From NCBI GenBank assembly GCA_019413925.1, contig DXMY01000011.1, positions 1 through 64,000 on the forward strand: a stretch of 64,000 nt of DNA. The letters are read 5' to 3'. Origin of the DNA: Collinsella sp. GTDB taxonomy: Bacteria; Actinomycetota; Coriobacteriia; Coriobacteriales; Coriobacteriaceae. Under the pieces are notes generated by a model, which saw only the letters and a program-made list of their open reading frames with translations, was not told the origin of the DNA and did not search any database. Positions within the stretch are counted from its first letter, which is position 1; the number at the start of each line of letters is the position of its first letter. A program made the position numbers and the translations under genes. Positions 40,880 to 48,756 of the stretch are shown here, in pieces.

Positions 40880-42550
40880 CTAAACCTCCATGACGACCGG
40901 GATGATCATCGGGCGAGTGCGCGTACGGCTCCAGATAAAGTTAGAGAGCGAATCGCGCACGGCTTTGCGAATGGCATCGGAGCCGCTGCTGGTAAAGCTA
41001 AACTTGCCCTTCTCGATCGTCTTCATGATGGCTGCGGAGGCATCCTCGGAGAACTGATCGTCGATGGCAAACGAAACGCCGCGGCCCGAGAACTCGATAG
41101 CCTCGATCTTCTTGTGCTTGAGCGAGACGATGGCAACGGCCGTGACCATACCGTCGTTGGCGAGCTTTTGGCGATCGCGCAGGACGATGGGATCGGTGTC
41201 ACCGATGCGCAGACCGTCGACATAGACGACGCCGGACTCGACGGGCGTACCGCGCTTTACGATACCACCGCGCATCTCGAGCGTGTCACCGTTGTCGAGG
41301 ATAAAGATGTGATCGTCCTTGAGGCCCATCTTGCGTGCAAGCTGAGCATGGGCGCGTAGATGCACGGCCTCGCCGTGGACCGGCATAAAGTACGTAGGCT
41401 TGGCCATGGCCATCAGGAGCTTGAGCTCCTCCTGGCTACCGTGACCCGAGACGTGAACGAGAGCGCGGTTCTTATCCCACACGTCGCAGCCAAGCTTGGC
41501 GAGGCTGTTGACGACCTGCTGAACGGCCTTCTCGTTACCGGGGACCGGAGTTGCCGAGAGGATGACGGTATCGCCCTCATGGATGGAGAGCGTCTTGTGC
41601 TCGCCGTTGGCCATACGCGAAAGGGCCGACAGCGGCTCGCCCTGCGAACCGGTGCACATGACGACGATCTTGTCATCGGGCAGGTTGTCGATATCGAAGG
41701 CATCGATGATATCGGCATCATCGATGTTGAGATAACCGAGCTCGCGCGCCACACGGGTGTTGGTGAGCATGGAACGACCGGTCACGACGACCTTGCGGCC
41801 GCACTTTCGGGCGGCGTCGCAGATCTGCTGCAGACGATGGATGTGGCTCGAGAACGACGCGACGAACACGCGGCCCGGAGCATTCTTGATGGCATGCAGC
41901 AGATTGGGGCCAACCTCGGCCTCGGACTTGGTAAAGCCGGGGACCGTGGCGTTGGTGGAGTCGGACAGCAGCAGGTCGATGCCCTGCTTGGCAAAGCGGC
42001 TGATGGCGGCATAGTCGGGCGTGACGCCGTCGATGGGCGTCTGGTCGAGCTTAAAGTCGCCGGTGTGCATAACGGTGCCCTGGTTGGTGCGGATGAACAC
42101 GCCCAAAGCGCCCGGGATGGAGTGCGTCATCGAGAAGAAGTCGAGCGAAATGCCACCCAAATTGACGTGGCTGCCGCCCTTGACCTCACGGAACTTGGGT
42201 GCGCGAATGCGGAACTCGGAGAGCTTGCCCTCGATAAAGCCGAGCGTCAGCTTGCTCGAGAAGATGGGCACCTTGTTGTTGAGATCCTGGAGCAGATACG
42301 GAAGCGAACCGGTGTGGTCCTCGTGGCCGTGAGTGACGACGATGCCGCGGAGCTTTTCCTCGTTCTCCAGAACATAGGTGTAATCCGGGAGTACCAGATC
42401 GATACCGGGCTGCGAGTCATCGGGGAACATGAGGCCAGCGTCGACGAGCACCATGTCGTCGCCGCACTCGAAGACCGTCATGTTCTTGCCGATGCCATCA
42501 AGGCCGCCGAGCGGGATGATCTTCAAGGGAGATGATTTTTTAGCTGCCAT
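40880..42550 (-). CDS. rnjA: Ribonuclease J
   Basis: RNase J is a 5'-3' exo- and endonuclease of the beta-CASP metallo-beta-lactamase family. The 556-residue protein has the zinc motif HGHEDHTG (residues 74-81), the later MTHSIPGALG, HTGDFKLDQTP and SGHGSQEELKLL blocks, the beta-CASP region and the C-terminal dimerisation domain. Only one RNase J gene is seen, so I use rnjA by convention. The ATG at 42550 gives the usual MAAKKSSPLKIIPLGG start; its ribosome site is weak (AGGAAAC is distant). Upstream lies a 645-base gap with composite palindrome element B, and beyond that pnp on the same strand. Confidence 0.95.
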   Translation of the reverse strand: MAAKKSSPLKIIPLGGLDGIGKNMTVFECGDDMVLVDAGLMFPDDSQPGIDLVLPDYTYVLENEEKLRGIVVTHGHEDHTGSLPYLLQDLNNKVPIFSSKLTLGFIEGKLSEFRIRAPKFREVKGGSHVNLGGISLDFFSMTHSIPGALGVFIRTNQGTVMHTGDFKLDQTPIDGVTPDYAAISRFAKQGIDLLLSDSTNATVPGFTKSEAEVGPNLLHAIKNAPGRVFVASFSSHIHRLQQICDAARKCGRKVVVTGRSMLTNTRVARELGYLNIDDADIIDAFDIDNLPDDKIVVMCTGSQGEPLSALSRMANGEHKTLSIHEGDTVILSATPVPGNEKAVQQVVNSLAKLGCDVWDKNRALVHVSGHGSQEELKLLMAMAKPTYFMPVHGEAVHLRAHAQLARKMGLKDDHIFILDNGDTLEMRGGIVKRGTPVESGVVYVDGLRIGDTDPIVLRDRQKLANDGMVTAVAIVSLKHKKIEAIEFSGRGVSFAIDDQFSEDASAAIMKTIEKGKFSFTSSGSDAIRKAVRDSLSNFIWSRTRTRPMIIPVVMEV

Positions 42551-42738
42551 AGGTGAGTGTTGTTTCCTTTCTACGAAACGGGTCTGGAACAACCGACGGG
42601 GCGCTTCTGGCAAACCGACCGTCGGGAACGTACAACAATGCATCGCAGAGTCGATGCAGTAACCACAGTATGATACCCATTTGCACAACAACAGACCACC
42701 CATGCATCAAAGCCCCATCCAAACCGCTCTATCCCGCC
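42551..42738 (-). other. Upstream region of rnjA
   Basis: No gene is seen. Two small hairpins are present: CCGACGG with CCGTCGG (42593-42625) and TGCATCG with CGATGCA around a six-base loop (42641-42660). A convincing promoter was not found. This stretch may be a structured 5' leader of the rnjA message. Confidence 0.35.
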
Positions 42739-42879
42739 GGTCAGGGCTCAGCGGCCCCGGCACGGGCTAAGTTTCCTGCTCTACAGTCCTGCTCACGACG
42801 GAGGCCACATTAAGTGGCCTCCTGTTCGTGCGGAACTCGCGATAAACTTAGCCCGTGCCGGGGCCGCTGAGCCCTGACC
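42739..42879. repeat. Long palindromic element B1 (first of inverted pair B)
   Basis: Arms 42739-42774 and 42844-42879 are a perfect 36-bp inverted repeat (outer GGTCAGGGCTC, inner CTAAGTTT). The 69-base loop (42775-42843) holds a nested hairpin GGAGGCCAC-ATTAA-GTGGCCTCC. The loop is the reverse complement of the B2 loop with changes that keep pairing, while the arms are unrelated to B2 except for AAGTTT next to the loop. Confidence 0.93.
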
Positions 42880-43002
42880 TGCCAATAAGGGACAGGTTTA
42901 TTTAGGTAGGTTTTATCTGGGGAAATACTGCTGAGTCTATCTACTGACTGGAATCTGACTACTCAATAGACTGTCTAACTGAATAGCGAGCGGCACTAAC
43001 CA
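42880..43002. other. Central segment of composite element B
   Basis: A 123-base AT-richer segment between palindromes B1 and B2. Its reverse complement contains CAGATTCC, CAGTAGA and CCAGATAA in the same order and similar spacing (gaps 3 and 19) as the centre of element A (21315-21356, gaps 4 and 15). No open frame of note. Confidence 0.6.
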
Positions 43003-43151
43003 GCCCTTTTGCTTGCGCCCGGGAGGGACGCATATGAAGTTTATCGCGAGTTCCGCACGCAAAGGAAAGCACTTAATGTGCTTTCCGTCTTGCGCAGGAC
43101 TGTAGAGCAGGAAACTTCATATGCGTCCCTCCCGGGCGCAAGCAAAAGGGC
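43003..43151. repeat. Long palindromic element B2 (second of inverted pair B)
   Basis: Arms 43003-43042 and 43112-43151 are a perfect 40-bp inverted repeat (outer GCCCTTTTGC, inner ATGAAGTTT). The 69-base loop (43043-43111) has a nested hairpin GGAAAGCAC-TTAAT-GTGCTTTCC. Compared with the B1 loop, AAG/CTT is replaced there by GGC/GCC on opposite sides of the stem. The outer right arm runs six bases into the stem of the pnp terminator. Confidence 0.93.
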
Positions 43152-43174
43152 GACCCCTGTCCGGAGTCGCCCTT
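43144..43174 (-). terminator. Terminator of pnp
   Basis: On the minus strand AAGGGCGACTCC and GGGGTCGCCCTT form a 12-bp stem with one G-T pair and a five-base loop, followed by TTGCTT after a short T run. It lies 24 bases past the pnp stop. Its distal arm is shared with palindrome B2. Confidence 0.85.
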
Positions 43175-43197
43175 GTCGAGCTGCTTATGTGTAGCTG

Positions 43198-45444
43198 TTA
43201 CTCGGCACCGTGGTGACGGCGGGGCTTGCGGCCTCCGTTGTCACCGGGACGGCGCGGACGGTCGCTGCGCTCGGAGCGCTCGCGACGCGGACGCTCACGG
43301 CGCTGGAAGTGCTCGCCGTCGCCCTCAGAGGTACCCTCGGCGCGAGCCGGTGCCTCGGGCTTGTCCAGACGATCGAGCGAGATCTTGCCGCGGTCGTCGA
43401 CCTCGATGACGACGACCTTGACCTCGTCGCCCACATTGAGGACATCCTCGACTTTCTCCACGCGGCCCTTGGCAACGCGGGAGATGTGCAGCAGGCCGTC
43501 CTTACCGGGCAGCAGGTTGACGAAGGCACCGAAGGGCTGGATGGAGACCACGCGACCGGTGTACTCCTCGCCCGGCTCGGGAACCTTGATGATGAGCTTG
43601 ATGCGCTCGACAGCCTGGTCGACGGACTCGCCGGTGCCGCCGACAAAGACGGTGCCGTCCTCCTGGATGTCGACCGAAGCGCCGGTCTCGTCCTGAATGC
43701 CGCGAATGACCTTGCCGCCGGAGCCGATGACGTCGCGAATCTTATCGGTCGGAACCTGGATAGAAACGATGCGCGGAGCGGTGCTGCGCGTGGTGTGGCG
43801 CGGCTCGGGGATCACATCGAGCATCTTCTGCAGGATGAAGGCGCGACCCTCCTTGGCCTGCTGCAGGGCGCGGGCCAGGATGTCGAAGGTAAGGCCGGTG
43901 GCCTTGTTGTCCATCTGCAGAGCGGTGATGCCCTTGGTGGTGCCGGTGACCTTAAAGTCCATGTCGCCCAGGAAGTCCTCGAGACCCTGGATGTCGGACA
44001 GGACCACGGTCTTGCCCTCCTCCTGGATCAGACCCATGGCGATACCGGAGACCGGGCGCTTAATGGGCACGCCGCCGTCCATAAGGGCGAGCGTGGAACC
44101 GCAGGTCGAAGCCATCGAAGACGAACCGTTGGACTCCATGACCTCGGAGACGACGCGGATGGCGTAGGGGAACTCGTTCTCGTCGGGGAGCACCGGAAGC
44201 AGAGCGCGCTCGGCCAGGTTGCCATGGCCGATCTCGCGGCGCTTGGGGCTGCCCATGCGGCCGGTCTCGCCGGTGCAGAACGGCGGGAAGTTGTAGTGGT
44301 GCATGTAGCGCTTGCCCTCGGTGGGCTCGATGGTATCCAGACGCTGGCCCTCGTTGAGCATGCCGAGCGACAGGACGGAGAGCACCTGGGTCTGGCCGCG
44401 CTGGAACAGGCCGGAGCCATGAACGAGCGGCAGGTAGTTGTCCTTCACCATGATGGGGCGGATCTCGTCGGCAGCACGGCCGTCGACGCGCTCGCCAGTC
44501 TCGACGACCATGGTGCGCATGGCCTTCTTCTCGAGCTTCTTGAGCGCCACGGGGATCTCGCGCTCCCAAGCGGCCCGCTCCTCCTCGGTGAACTCGGCAC
44601 GGATGGACTCCTTCAGAGCCTCGACCTTGCCGATACGGGAGAGCTTGTCGGCGTCGCGCAAGGCAGCAGCCATCTCGTCGTAGTGGGCGAAGATGCGCTC
44701 CTGGACCTCCTCGACGGGCTGGTCGAGCGGGTACTCCTTCTTAACGATGGCGCCGTTGACCTGCTCCCACTCGGCGACGAACTCGTCCTGGGCCTGGCAG
44801 AAGGCAGCGAGAGCCTCCTGGCCAAACTTCATGGCGGCGAGCATGTCGTCCTCGGAGATCTCCTCGGCGCCGGCCTCGACCATCGAGATGAAGTCGGCAG
44901 AGCCGCCCAGCTCCAGGTCCAGATCGGAGTTCTCGCGCTCCTCATAGGTGGGGTTGACGATAAACTCGCCGGTCTCCACGTTGCGACCGATGCGCACGCA
45001 GGCAAGCGGACCCTCAAAGGGCACGCCGCCGAGCGTCATGGCCAGAGAAGCACCCATGACGTTGATGACGTCGAAGGGGTTGACCTGGTCAGCGACGAGC
45101 GAGGTGGCGACGATATGCACCTCGTTGCGGAAGCCGTCCGGGAAGCTCGGGCGAATCGGACGGTCAATCATACGGGCCGTGAGCGTGGCCTTCTCGCTGG
45201 GACGGCCCTCACGCTTGAGGTAGCCACCCGGGATGCGGCCGGCGGCGTACATCTTCTCGTTGAAGTCGACGGTCAGCGGGAAGAAGTCGTAGTTCTTGCG
45301 CTCCTTGGAGACGACCACGGTGTCGAGCATCGTGGTGTCGCCCTGCTTGACCAGACAAGCGCCGGTGGCCTGCTTGGCAAGCTCGCCGGACTCAAAGGTG
45401 TAGGTCTTGCCGTACAGCTCAAAGGTCTTGGATACGAGTGTCAT
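43198..45444 (-). CDS. pnp: Polyribonucleotide nucleotidyltransferase
   Basis: PNPase degrades RNA 3'-5' phosphorolytically. The 748-residue protein has two RNase PH-like domains (residues about 10-225 and 325-555), the second with the active-site blocks FNFPPFCTGE-like HYNFPPFCTGETGRMG and ASTCGSTLALMDGGVP, then a KH domain (RDVIGSGGKVIRGI) and an S1 domain (YTGRVVSIQPFGAFVNL to GLLHIS). The C-terminal 45 residues are a very basic Arg-rich tail (RRERPRRERSERSDRPRRPG), an addition that could contact RNA or partners. It follows rpsO with a terminator-like hairpin between, and it lies directly upstream of rnjA. Confidence 0.96.
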   Translation of the reverse strand: MTLVSKTFELYGKTYTFESGELAKQATGACLVKQGDTTMLDTVVVSKERKNYDFFPLTVDFNEKMYAAGRIPGGYLKREGRPSEKATLTARMIDRPIRPSFPDGFRNEVHIVATSLVADQVNPFDVINVMGASLAMTLGGVPFEGPLACVRIGRNVETGEFIVNPTYEERENSDLDLELGGSADFISMVEAGAEEISEDDMLAAMKFGQEALAAFCQAQDEFVAEWEQVNGAIVKKEYPLDQPVEEVQERIFAHYDEMAAALRDADKLSRIGKVEALKESIRAEFTEEERAAWEREIPVALKKLEKKAMRTMVVETGERVDGRAADEIRPIMVKDNYLPLVHGSGLFQRGQTQVLSVLSLGMLNEGQRLDTIEPTEGKRYMHHYNFPPFCTGETGRMGSPKRREIGHGNLAERALLPVLPDENEFPYAIRVVSEVMESNGSSSMASTCGSTLALMDGGVPIKRPVSGIAMGLIQEEGKTVVLSDIQGLEDFLGDMDFKVTGTTKGITALQMDNKATGLTFDILARALQQAKEGRAFILQKMLDVIPEPRHTTRSTAPRIVSIQVPTDKIRDVIGSGGKVIRGIQDETGASVDIQEDGTVFVGGTGESVDQAVERIKLIIKVPEPGEEYTGRVVSIQPFGAFVNLLPGKDGLLHISRVAKGRVEKVEDVLNVGDEVKVVVIEVDDRGKISLDRLDKPEAPARAEGTSEGDGEHFQRRERPRRERSERSDRPRRPGDNGGRKPRRHHGAE

Positions 45445-45546
45445 TGTTCTCCTTTACCCCACAGGCCCCTTGCCTGCGGGCTTCTCATGTGACGCGGGCC
45501 CCCTGCCCCCGCCACGCTTCAGAGCGTGATTGTTCACGCCCTTACA

Positions 45547-45579
45547 CAAAAAGAGCGCCCCGCTGCGCAGGACGCTCTT
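45547..45579 (-). terminator. Attenuator/terminator between rpsO and pnp
   Basis: On the minus strand AAGAGCGTCC and GGGCGCTCTT form a 10-bp stem with one T-G pair and an 8-9 base loop, followed by TTTTTGTG. It starts 15 bases past the rpsO stop, so pnp is expressed by read-through or from its own promoter in the 100 bases that follow. Confidence 0.85.
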
Positions 45580-45594
45580 AGCATGTACAAATCC

Positions 45595-45873
45595 TTACTG
45601 GATGTTGTCGCGGATGCCCAGAGCCTTGATGAGCTCACGGTACTCGACGATGTCGTTCTTCTTGATATAGGAGAGAAGACGACGACGGCGGCCGACGAGC
45701 ATAAGCAGACCACGACGGGTGTGGAAGTCCTTCTGGTGGGACTTCATGTGCTCGGTCAGCTCCTTGATGCGCTCGGACAGGATGGCAACCTGAACCTTGG
45801 GGTTACCGGTATCGACCGGAGTGTTACCGAACTGGGCAGTCAGCTCCGCCTTGCGCTCTTTGGAAACAGTCAT
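45595..45873 (-). CDS. rpsO: 30S ribosomal protein S15
   Basis: S15 binds 16S rRNA early in 30S assembly. The 92-residue protein carries the family blocks VQVAILSERIKELTEHMKSH and DFHTRRGLLMLVGRRRRLLSYI, ending LIKALGIRDNI. ATG 45873 follows GAAAGGTG and gives the normal length; the frame open to 45969 is not needed. The rpsO-pnp order is widely conserved. Confidence 0.97.
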   Translation of the reverse strand: MTVSKERKAELTAQFGNTPVDTGNPKVQVAILSERIKELTEHMKSHQKDFHTRRGLLMLVGRRRRLLSYIKKNDIVEYRELIKALGIRDNIQ

Positions 45874-46011
45874 TGTTTCACCTTTCGTTTTACGTCGCCC
45901 GCGGGCGACTCGATTCGCCTCGGACTGGGAAGCCGCCGGTGGAGCGAACAACCAAGGTCGAGGTACCAACAGGTCGGTATGTTACCACAAGCAGCCTGTG
46001 CCTGCGCATCA

Positions 46012-46761
46012 TCACCGACCCAACATGAATTCCATCGCACGGAGCCGCTGATCGGTATGTGTTGCCGCCCAGATATGCGAAAGCCCGAGCAAAAACGCCG
46101 CAGTATGCGGGTCGATCCTTTGATCCATAAGCTCGTCGAAGGTCATGGACATGAGGGCGCGCAGCCATGCGACCTCACTGGTCGACACCAGTTCGGCACC
46201 GGGAACGCTCGACGCGCACGACCCGCACATGAGCCCGCCGGCCTGGGGCGAAAAATACGACAGCATAGGGTCGCCGCACGACACGCAGGCAGAAAAATCG
46301 GGGCGATACCCGATATGCGACAGCAGCTTAAAGACAAAGGCGGCTACCAGGAGGTCCATGTGCGCCGTATCGAGGCCGCCGCCCACAAGTTCCAAGGCGC
46401 GCGAGGAAATGGCAAAGGTAAACGGATCCTCCGCATCCTCAAACGAACACACACGCGCGACCTCGGCAATCGCACTCGCCGCACAGGTCGCCTCGTAATC
46501 GGGGGCGGCGCCAAGGGGAGCCTCCAACAACTCGGCCTGCGACACGATGTCGAGCGAGCGTCCGTGCGCGAGCAGCATATCCACCGTGCAGAACAACTCG
46601 CAGCGCGCCGCCAAGCGACCGCCAGGCTTGCGCGCGCCCTTTGCCACGGCACGCACCTGGCGGCCTCGCTCGTCAAGCATCGTCAATATCAGATCGGTTT
46701 CCTTGAGTTTGGTCTTGTCGAGGACGAGCACTTTCGTGCGATATGTCCGGGAGCCTGCCAT
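46012..46761 (-). CDS. recO: DNA repair protein RecO
   Basis: RecO helps load RecA at gaps together with RecF/RecR. The 249-residue protein has the N-terminal OB fold (KVLVLDKTKLKETDLILTML, then GARKPGGRLAARCELF) and a helical domain with a zinc finger (CVSCGD near residue 157 and CGSCASS near 178). It sits 15 bases after era on the same strand, the common era-recO pair. Confidence 0.94.
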   Translation of the reverse strand: MAGSRTYRTKVLVLDKTKLKETDLILTMLDERGRQVRAVAKGARKPGGRLAARCELFCTVDMLLAHGRSLDIVSQAELLEAPLGAAPDYEATCAASAIAEVARVCSFEDAEDPFTFAISSRALELVGGGLDTAHMDLLVAAFVFKLLSHIGYRPDFSACVSCGDPMLSYFSPQAGGLMCGSCASSVPGAELVSTSEVAWLRALMSMTFDELMDQRIDPHTAAFLLGLSHIWAATHTDQRLRAMEFMLGR

Positions 46762-46776
46762 GCGCGCCGCGCGCCC

Positions 46777-47847
46777 TTAGTCCTCGGCGTTGTAGCCAAA
46801 GCGGCGAATCTGGGCCTCGTCGTCGCGCCAGCCGGCCTTGACCTTCACGTCCAGCTCCAAAAAGACCTGCGTGCCAAAGATGCGCTCAAGATCGCGACGG
46901 GCGTCGATACCGATATGCTTGATCATCTCGCCGCCCTTGCCGATGATGATGCCCTTTTGACCCTCGCGCTCGACGTAAATGGTGGCGTGCACGCGCAGCA
47001 CCTTCTTGGTCTGCTCGAGCGCATCGCAGATCACGCCAACGGAGTGCGGGATCTCGTCGCGGGTGCGGCGCAAGACCTTCTCGCGCACAAACTCGGCAAC
47101 AAGCGTCTCGTCGGAAGCATCGGTACCCATGTCTTCGGGGAACCAACGCGGGCCCTCGGGCAAAAAGTGGGCAACGGTCTCGATGAAGGCGTCGACGTTG
47201 AAGTTCTTCACCGACGAGGTCACGATCTCGTCGTCGTATTCCATAAGCTCATGCGCTGCCTTAAGCTGCTCCATGACCTGCGCGGGGGCGGCCTCATCGG
47301 CCTTGGTGAGCACCAGGACTTTCTTGCAACGGGCGCATCTGACGCGCTCGGCAACCCAGGCGTCTCCCCTGCCGATGGGCTTGGTGGCATCAATCAAAAA
47401 CGCGACGACGTCAACGTCGTTGAGCTCGAACAGGGCGCTTTTGTTGAGCTCGGAGCCCAGACCGTCCTTGGGCTTATGAATACCCGGGGTATCGACAAAG
47501 ACCAGCTGATAGCCAGGGCGGTTAACCACAGCGCGCATGCGGCGGCGAGTCGTCTGAGCCACCGGAGAGGTAATGGCGACCTTTTTGCCATAGCAGGCGT
47601 TGAGCAGCGTGGACTTACCGGCGTTGGGACGACCGACCAGGGCCACAAAGCCGCTGCGAAAACCGGGCTCCACATCGCCAAAGCCCAGAGACGTCTCGTC
47701 CTCGTCACATAGGGCATCGAGCTCCTCGTCGCTCATACCCTCAAACGGGTCGAATTCCTCGACCTCGTCAAGCGAATCGGTATCCTCGACCTCATCGAGA
47801 ACCTCGTCGTCCAAAACCTCATCGGTAGGCTGCATATTGTCGGACAT
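46777..47847 (-). CDS. era: GTPase Era with acidic N-terminal extension
   Basis: Era binds the 3' end of 16S rRNA and assists 30S maturation. The 356-residue protein has G1 GRPNAGKST (residues 72-80), G2 TTRRR, G3 DTPGIHKP, G4 TKAD and a C-terminal KH domain (GIIIGKGGEMIKHIG). The first ~60 residues are an unusual highly acidic stretch rich in Asp, Glu and Val (DEVLDDEVLDEVEDTD), absent from ordinary Era, which begins its G domain around residue 8. The gene is followed by recO and preceded by dgkA, ybeY and phoH, the classical cluster. Confidence 0.95.
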   Translation of the reverse strand: MSDNMQPTDEVLDDEVLDEVEDTDSLDEVEEFDPFEGMSDEELDALCDEDETSLGFGDVEPGFRSGFVALVGRPNAGKSTLLNACYGKKVAITSPVAQTTRRRMRAVVNRPGYQLVFVDTPGIHKPKDGLGSELNKSALFELNDVDVVAFLIDATKPIGRGDAWVAERVRCARCKKVLVLTKADEAAPAQVMEQLKAAHELMEYDDEIVTSSVKNFNVDAFIETVAHFLPEGPRWFPEDMGTDASDETLVAEFVREKVLRRTRDEIPHSVGVICDALEQTKKVLRVHATIYVEREGQKGIIIGKGGEMIKHIGIDARRDLERIFGTQVFLELDVKVKAGWRDDEAQIRRFGYNAED

Positions 47848-47859
47848 GGGAATCCCTTT

Positions 47860-48237
47860 CTAAATAAAGCCAAGCGCGTGGGCAAAGACTAGCAGGCCCA
47901 CGATTGCGGCGGTAATGGAAAGAACGTACACGGAAGCGGCGGCGATATCCTTGGCGCGCTTTGCCAGCGGATGAAGTTCCTGGGTCGCCAGGTCGACGAT
48001 CGCCTCCATAGCGGTATTGCACAGCTCGCCGTGAATCACCAGGCCACAGCAGATGATAACCGTGGCCCACTCGGCAATGTCGAGGCCGACAATGCAGCCG
48101 GCAATGACGGTACACACGCCCGCCACGAGCATGACTTTGATGTTGCGCTCGGTTTTAACGGCGGTGACAAAGCCCTCCATGGCGTAGGAGAACGACTTTA
48201 AAAAGGACGGATGGTCCTTGTTCGATCCGGGAATCAT
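47860..48237 (-). CDS. dgkA: Diacylglycerol/undecaprenol kinase family protein
   Basis: A 125-residue trimeric-type membrane kinase with three helices. The conserved block is ELCNTAMEAIVDL (residues about 70-82) followed by AKRAKDIAAASVYVLS, containing the catalytic Glu and the metal-binding Asn/Glu. In Gram-positives this protein phosphorylates undecaprenol to recycle the wall lipid carrier. It sits between ybeY and era, the usual place. The start at 48237 is an ATG ten bases after the ybeY stop. Confidence 0.93.
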   Translation of the reverse strand: MIPGSNKDHPSFLKSFSYAMEGFVTAVKTERNIKVMLVAGVCTVIAGCIVGLDIAEWATVIICCGLVIHGELCNTAMEAIVDLATQELHPLAKRAKDIAAASVYVLSITAAIVGLLVFAHALGFI

Positions 48238-48246
48238 AGACGGCTC

Positions 48247-48756
48247 CTAGTCGTGGGCATGGTTGGTGATGGGACCGACGTGGACCAACTTGGGGTCCTC
48301 GCCGCGCTCGAGCGCCAGATCGCGCAGGATGGCATCCTCGCGGGCCTCCATGACCTCGGCCTCGTCGTCCTCGATGTGGTCATAGCCCAGCAGGTGCAGC
48401 ATGCCGTGCACGAGCATCAACCGGCACTCGTCGGCGGGACTGTTGCCAAAACCGGGAGCCTGACGGGCGATGACCTGCGGGGCCAAGATAATATCGCCGA
48501 GCTCGATCGTCTCGTCGGCGGGAATATCCTCGTCAAAGGCAGAGTCGCACTCAAACGAGAGCACATCGGTGGTGCGGTCGATACCGCGCCACTCGTGGTT
48601 GAGCTCGTGCATCTCGTCCTCGTCGACATACGAAAGAGAAATCTCGACTTCACGCTCAACGCCCTCCGCCGCAAGCACAAACGCGCAAATGTGCTCAACC
48701 TCCTGGGCGTCGAGCAGCGTATCGAGCTCGGCATCGTTGCTGATCAATACACTCAA
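48247..48756 (-). CDS. ybeY: Endoribonuclease YbeY
   Basis: YbeY is a zinc-dependent RNase involved in 16S rRNA 3'-end processing and ribosome quality control. The 169-residue protein has the metal site HGMLHLLGYDH (His117, His121, His127) and the upstream RTTDVLSFE block. It uses a TTG start overlapping the phoH stop by four bases (TTGA), five bases behind AAAGGAG. The phoH-ybeY-dgkA-era order is conserved in many Gram-positives. Confidence 0.95.
   Translation of the reverse strand: MSVLISNDAELDTLLDAQEVEHICAFVLAAEGVEREVEISLSYVDEDEMHELNHEWRGIDRTTDVLSFECDSAFDEDIPADETIELGDIILAPQVIARQAPGFGNSPADECRLMLVHGMLHLLGYDHIEDDEAEVMEAREDAILRDLALERGEDPKLVHVGPITNHAHD

Noticed and set aside
42739..43151. Reading elements B1/B2 as a CRISPR array or ordinary terminators
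   Set aside because: There are only two units in opposite orientation, no regular spacers and no cas genes; the stems are far longer than terminators and lack T tracts, apart from the separate pnp terminator.
43210..47712. Two plus-strand open frames of over 700 residues opposite pnp, rpsO, recO and era
   Set aside because: Same reason: antisense shadows of conserved genes with clear motifs on the minus strand.
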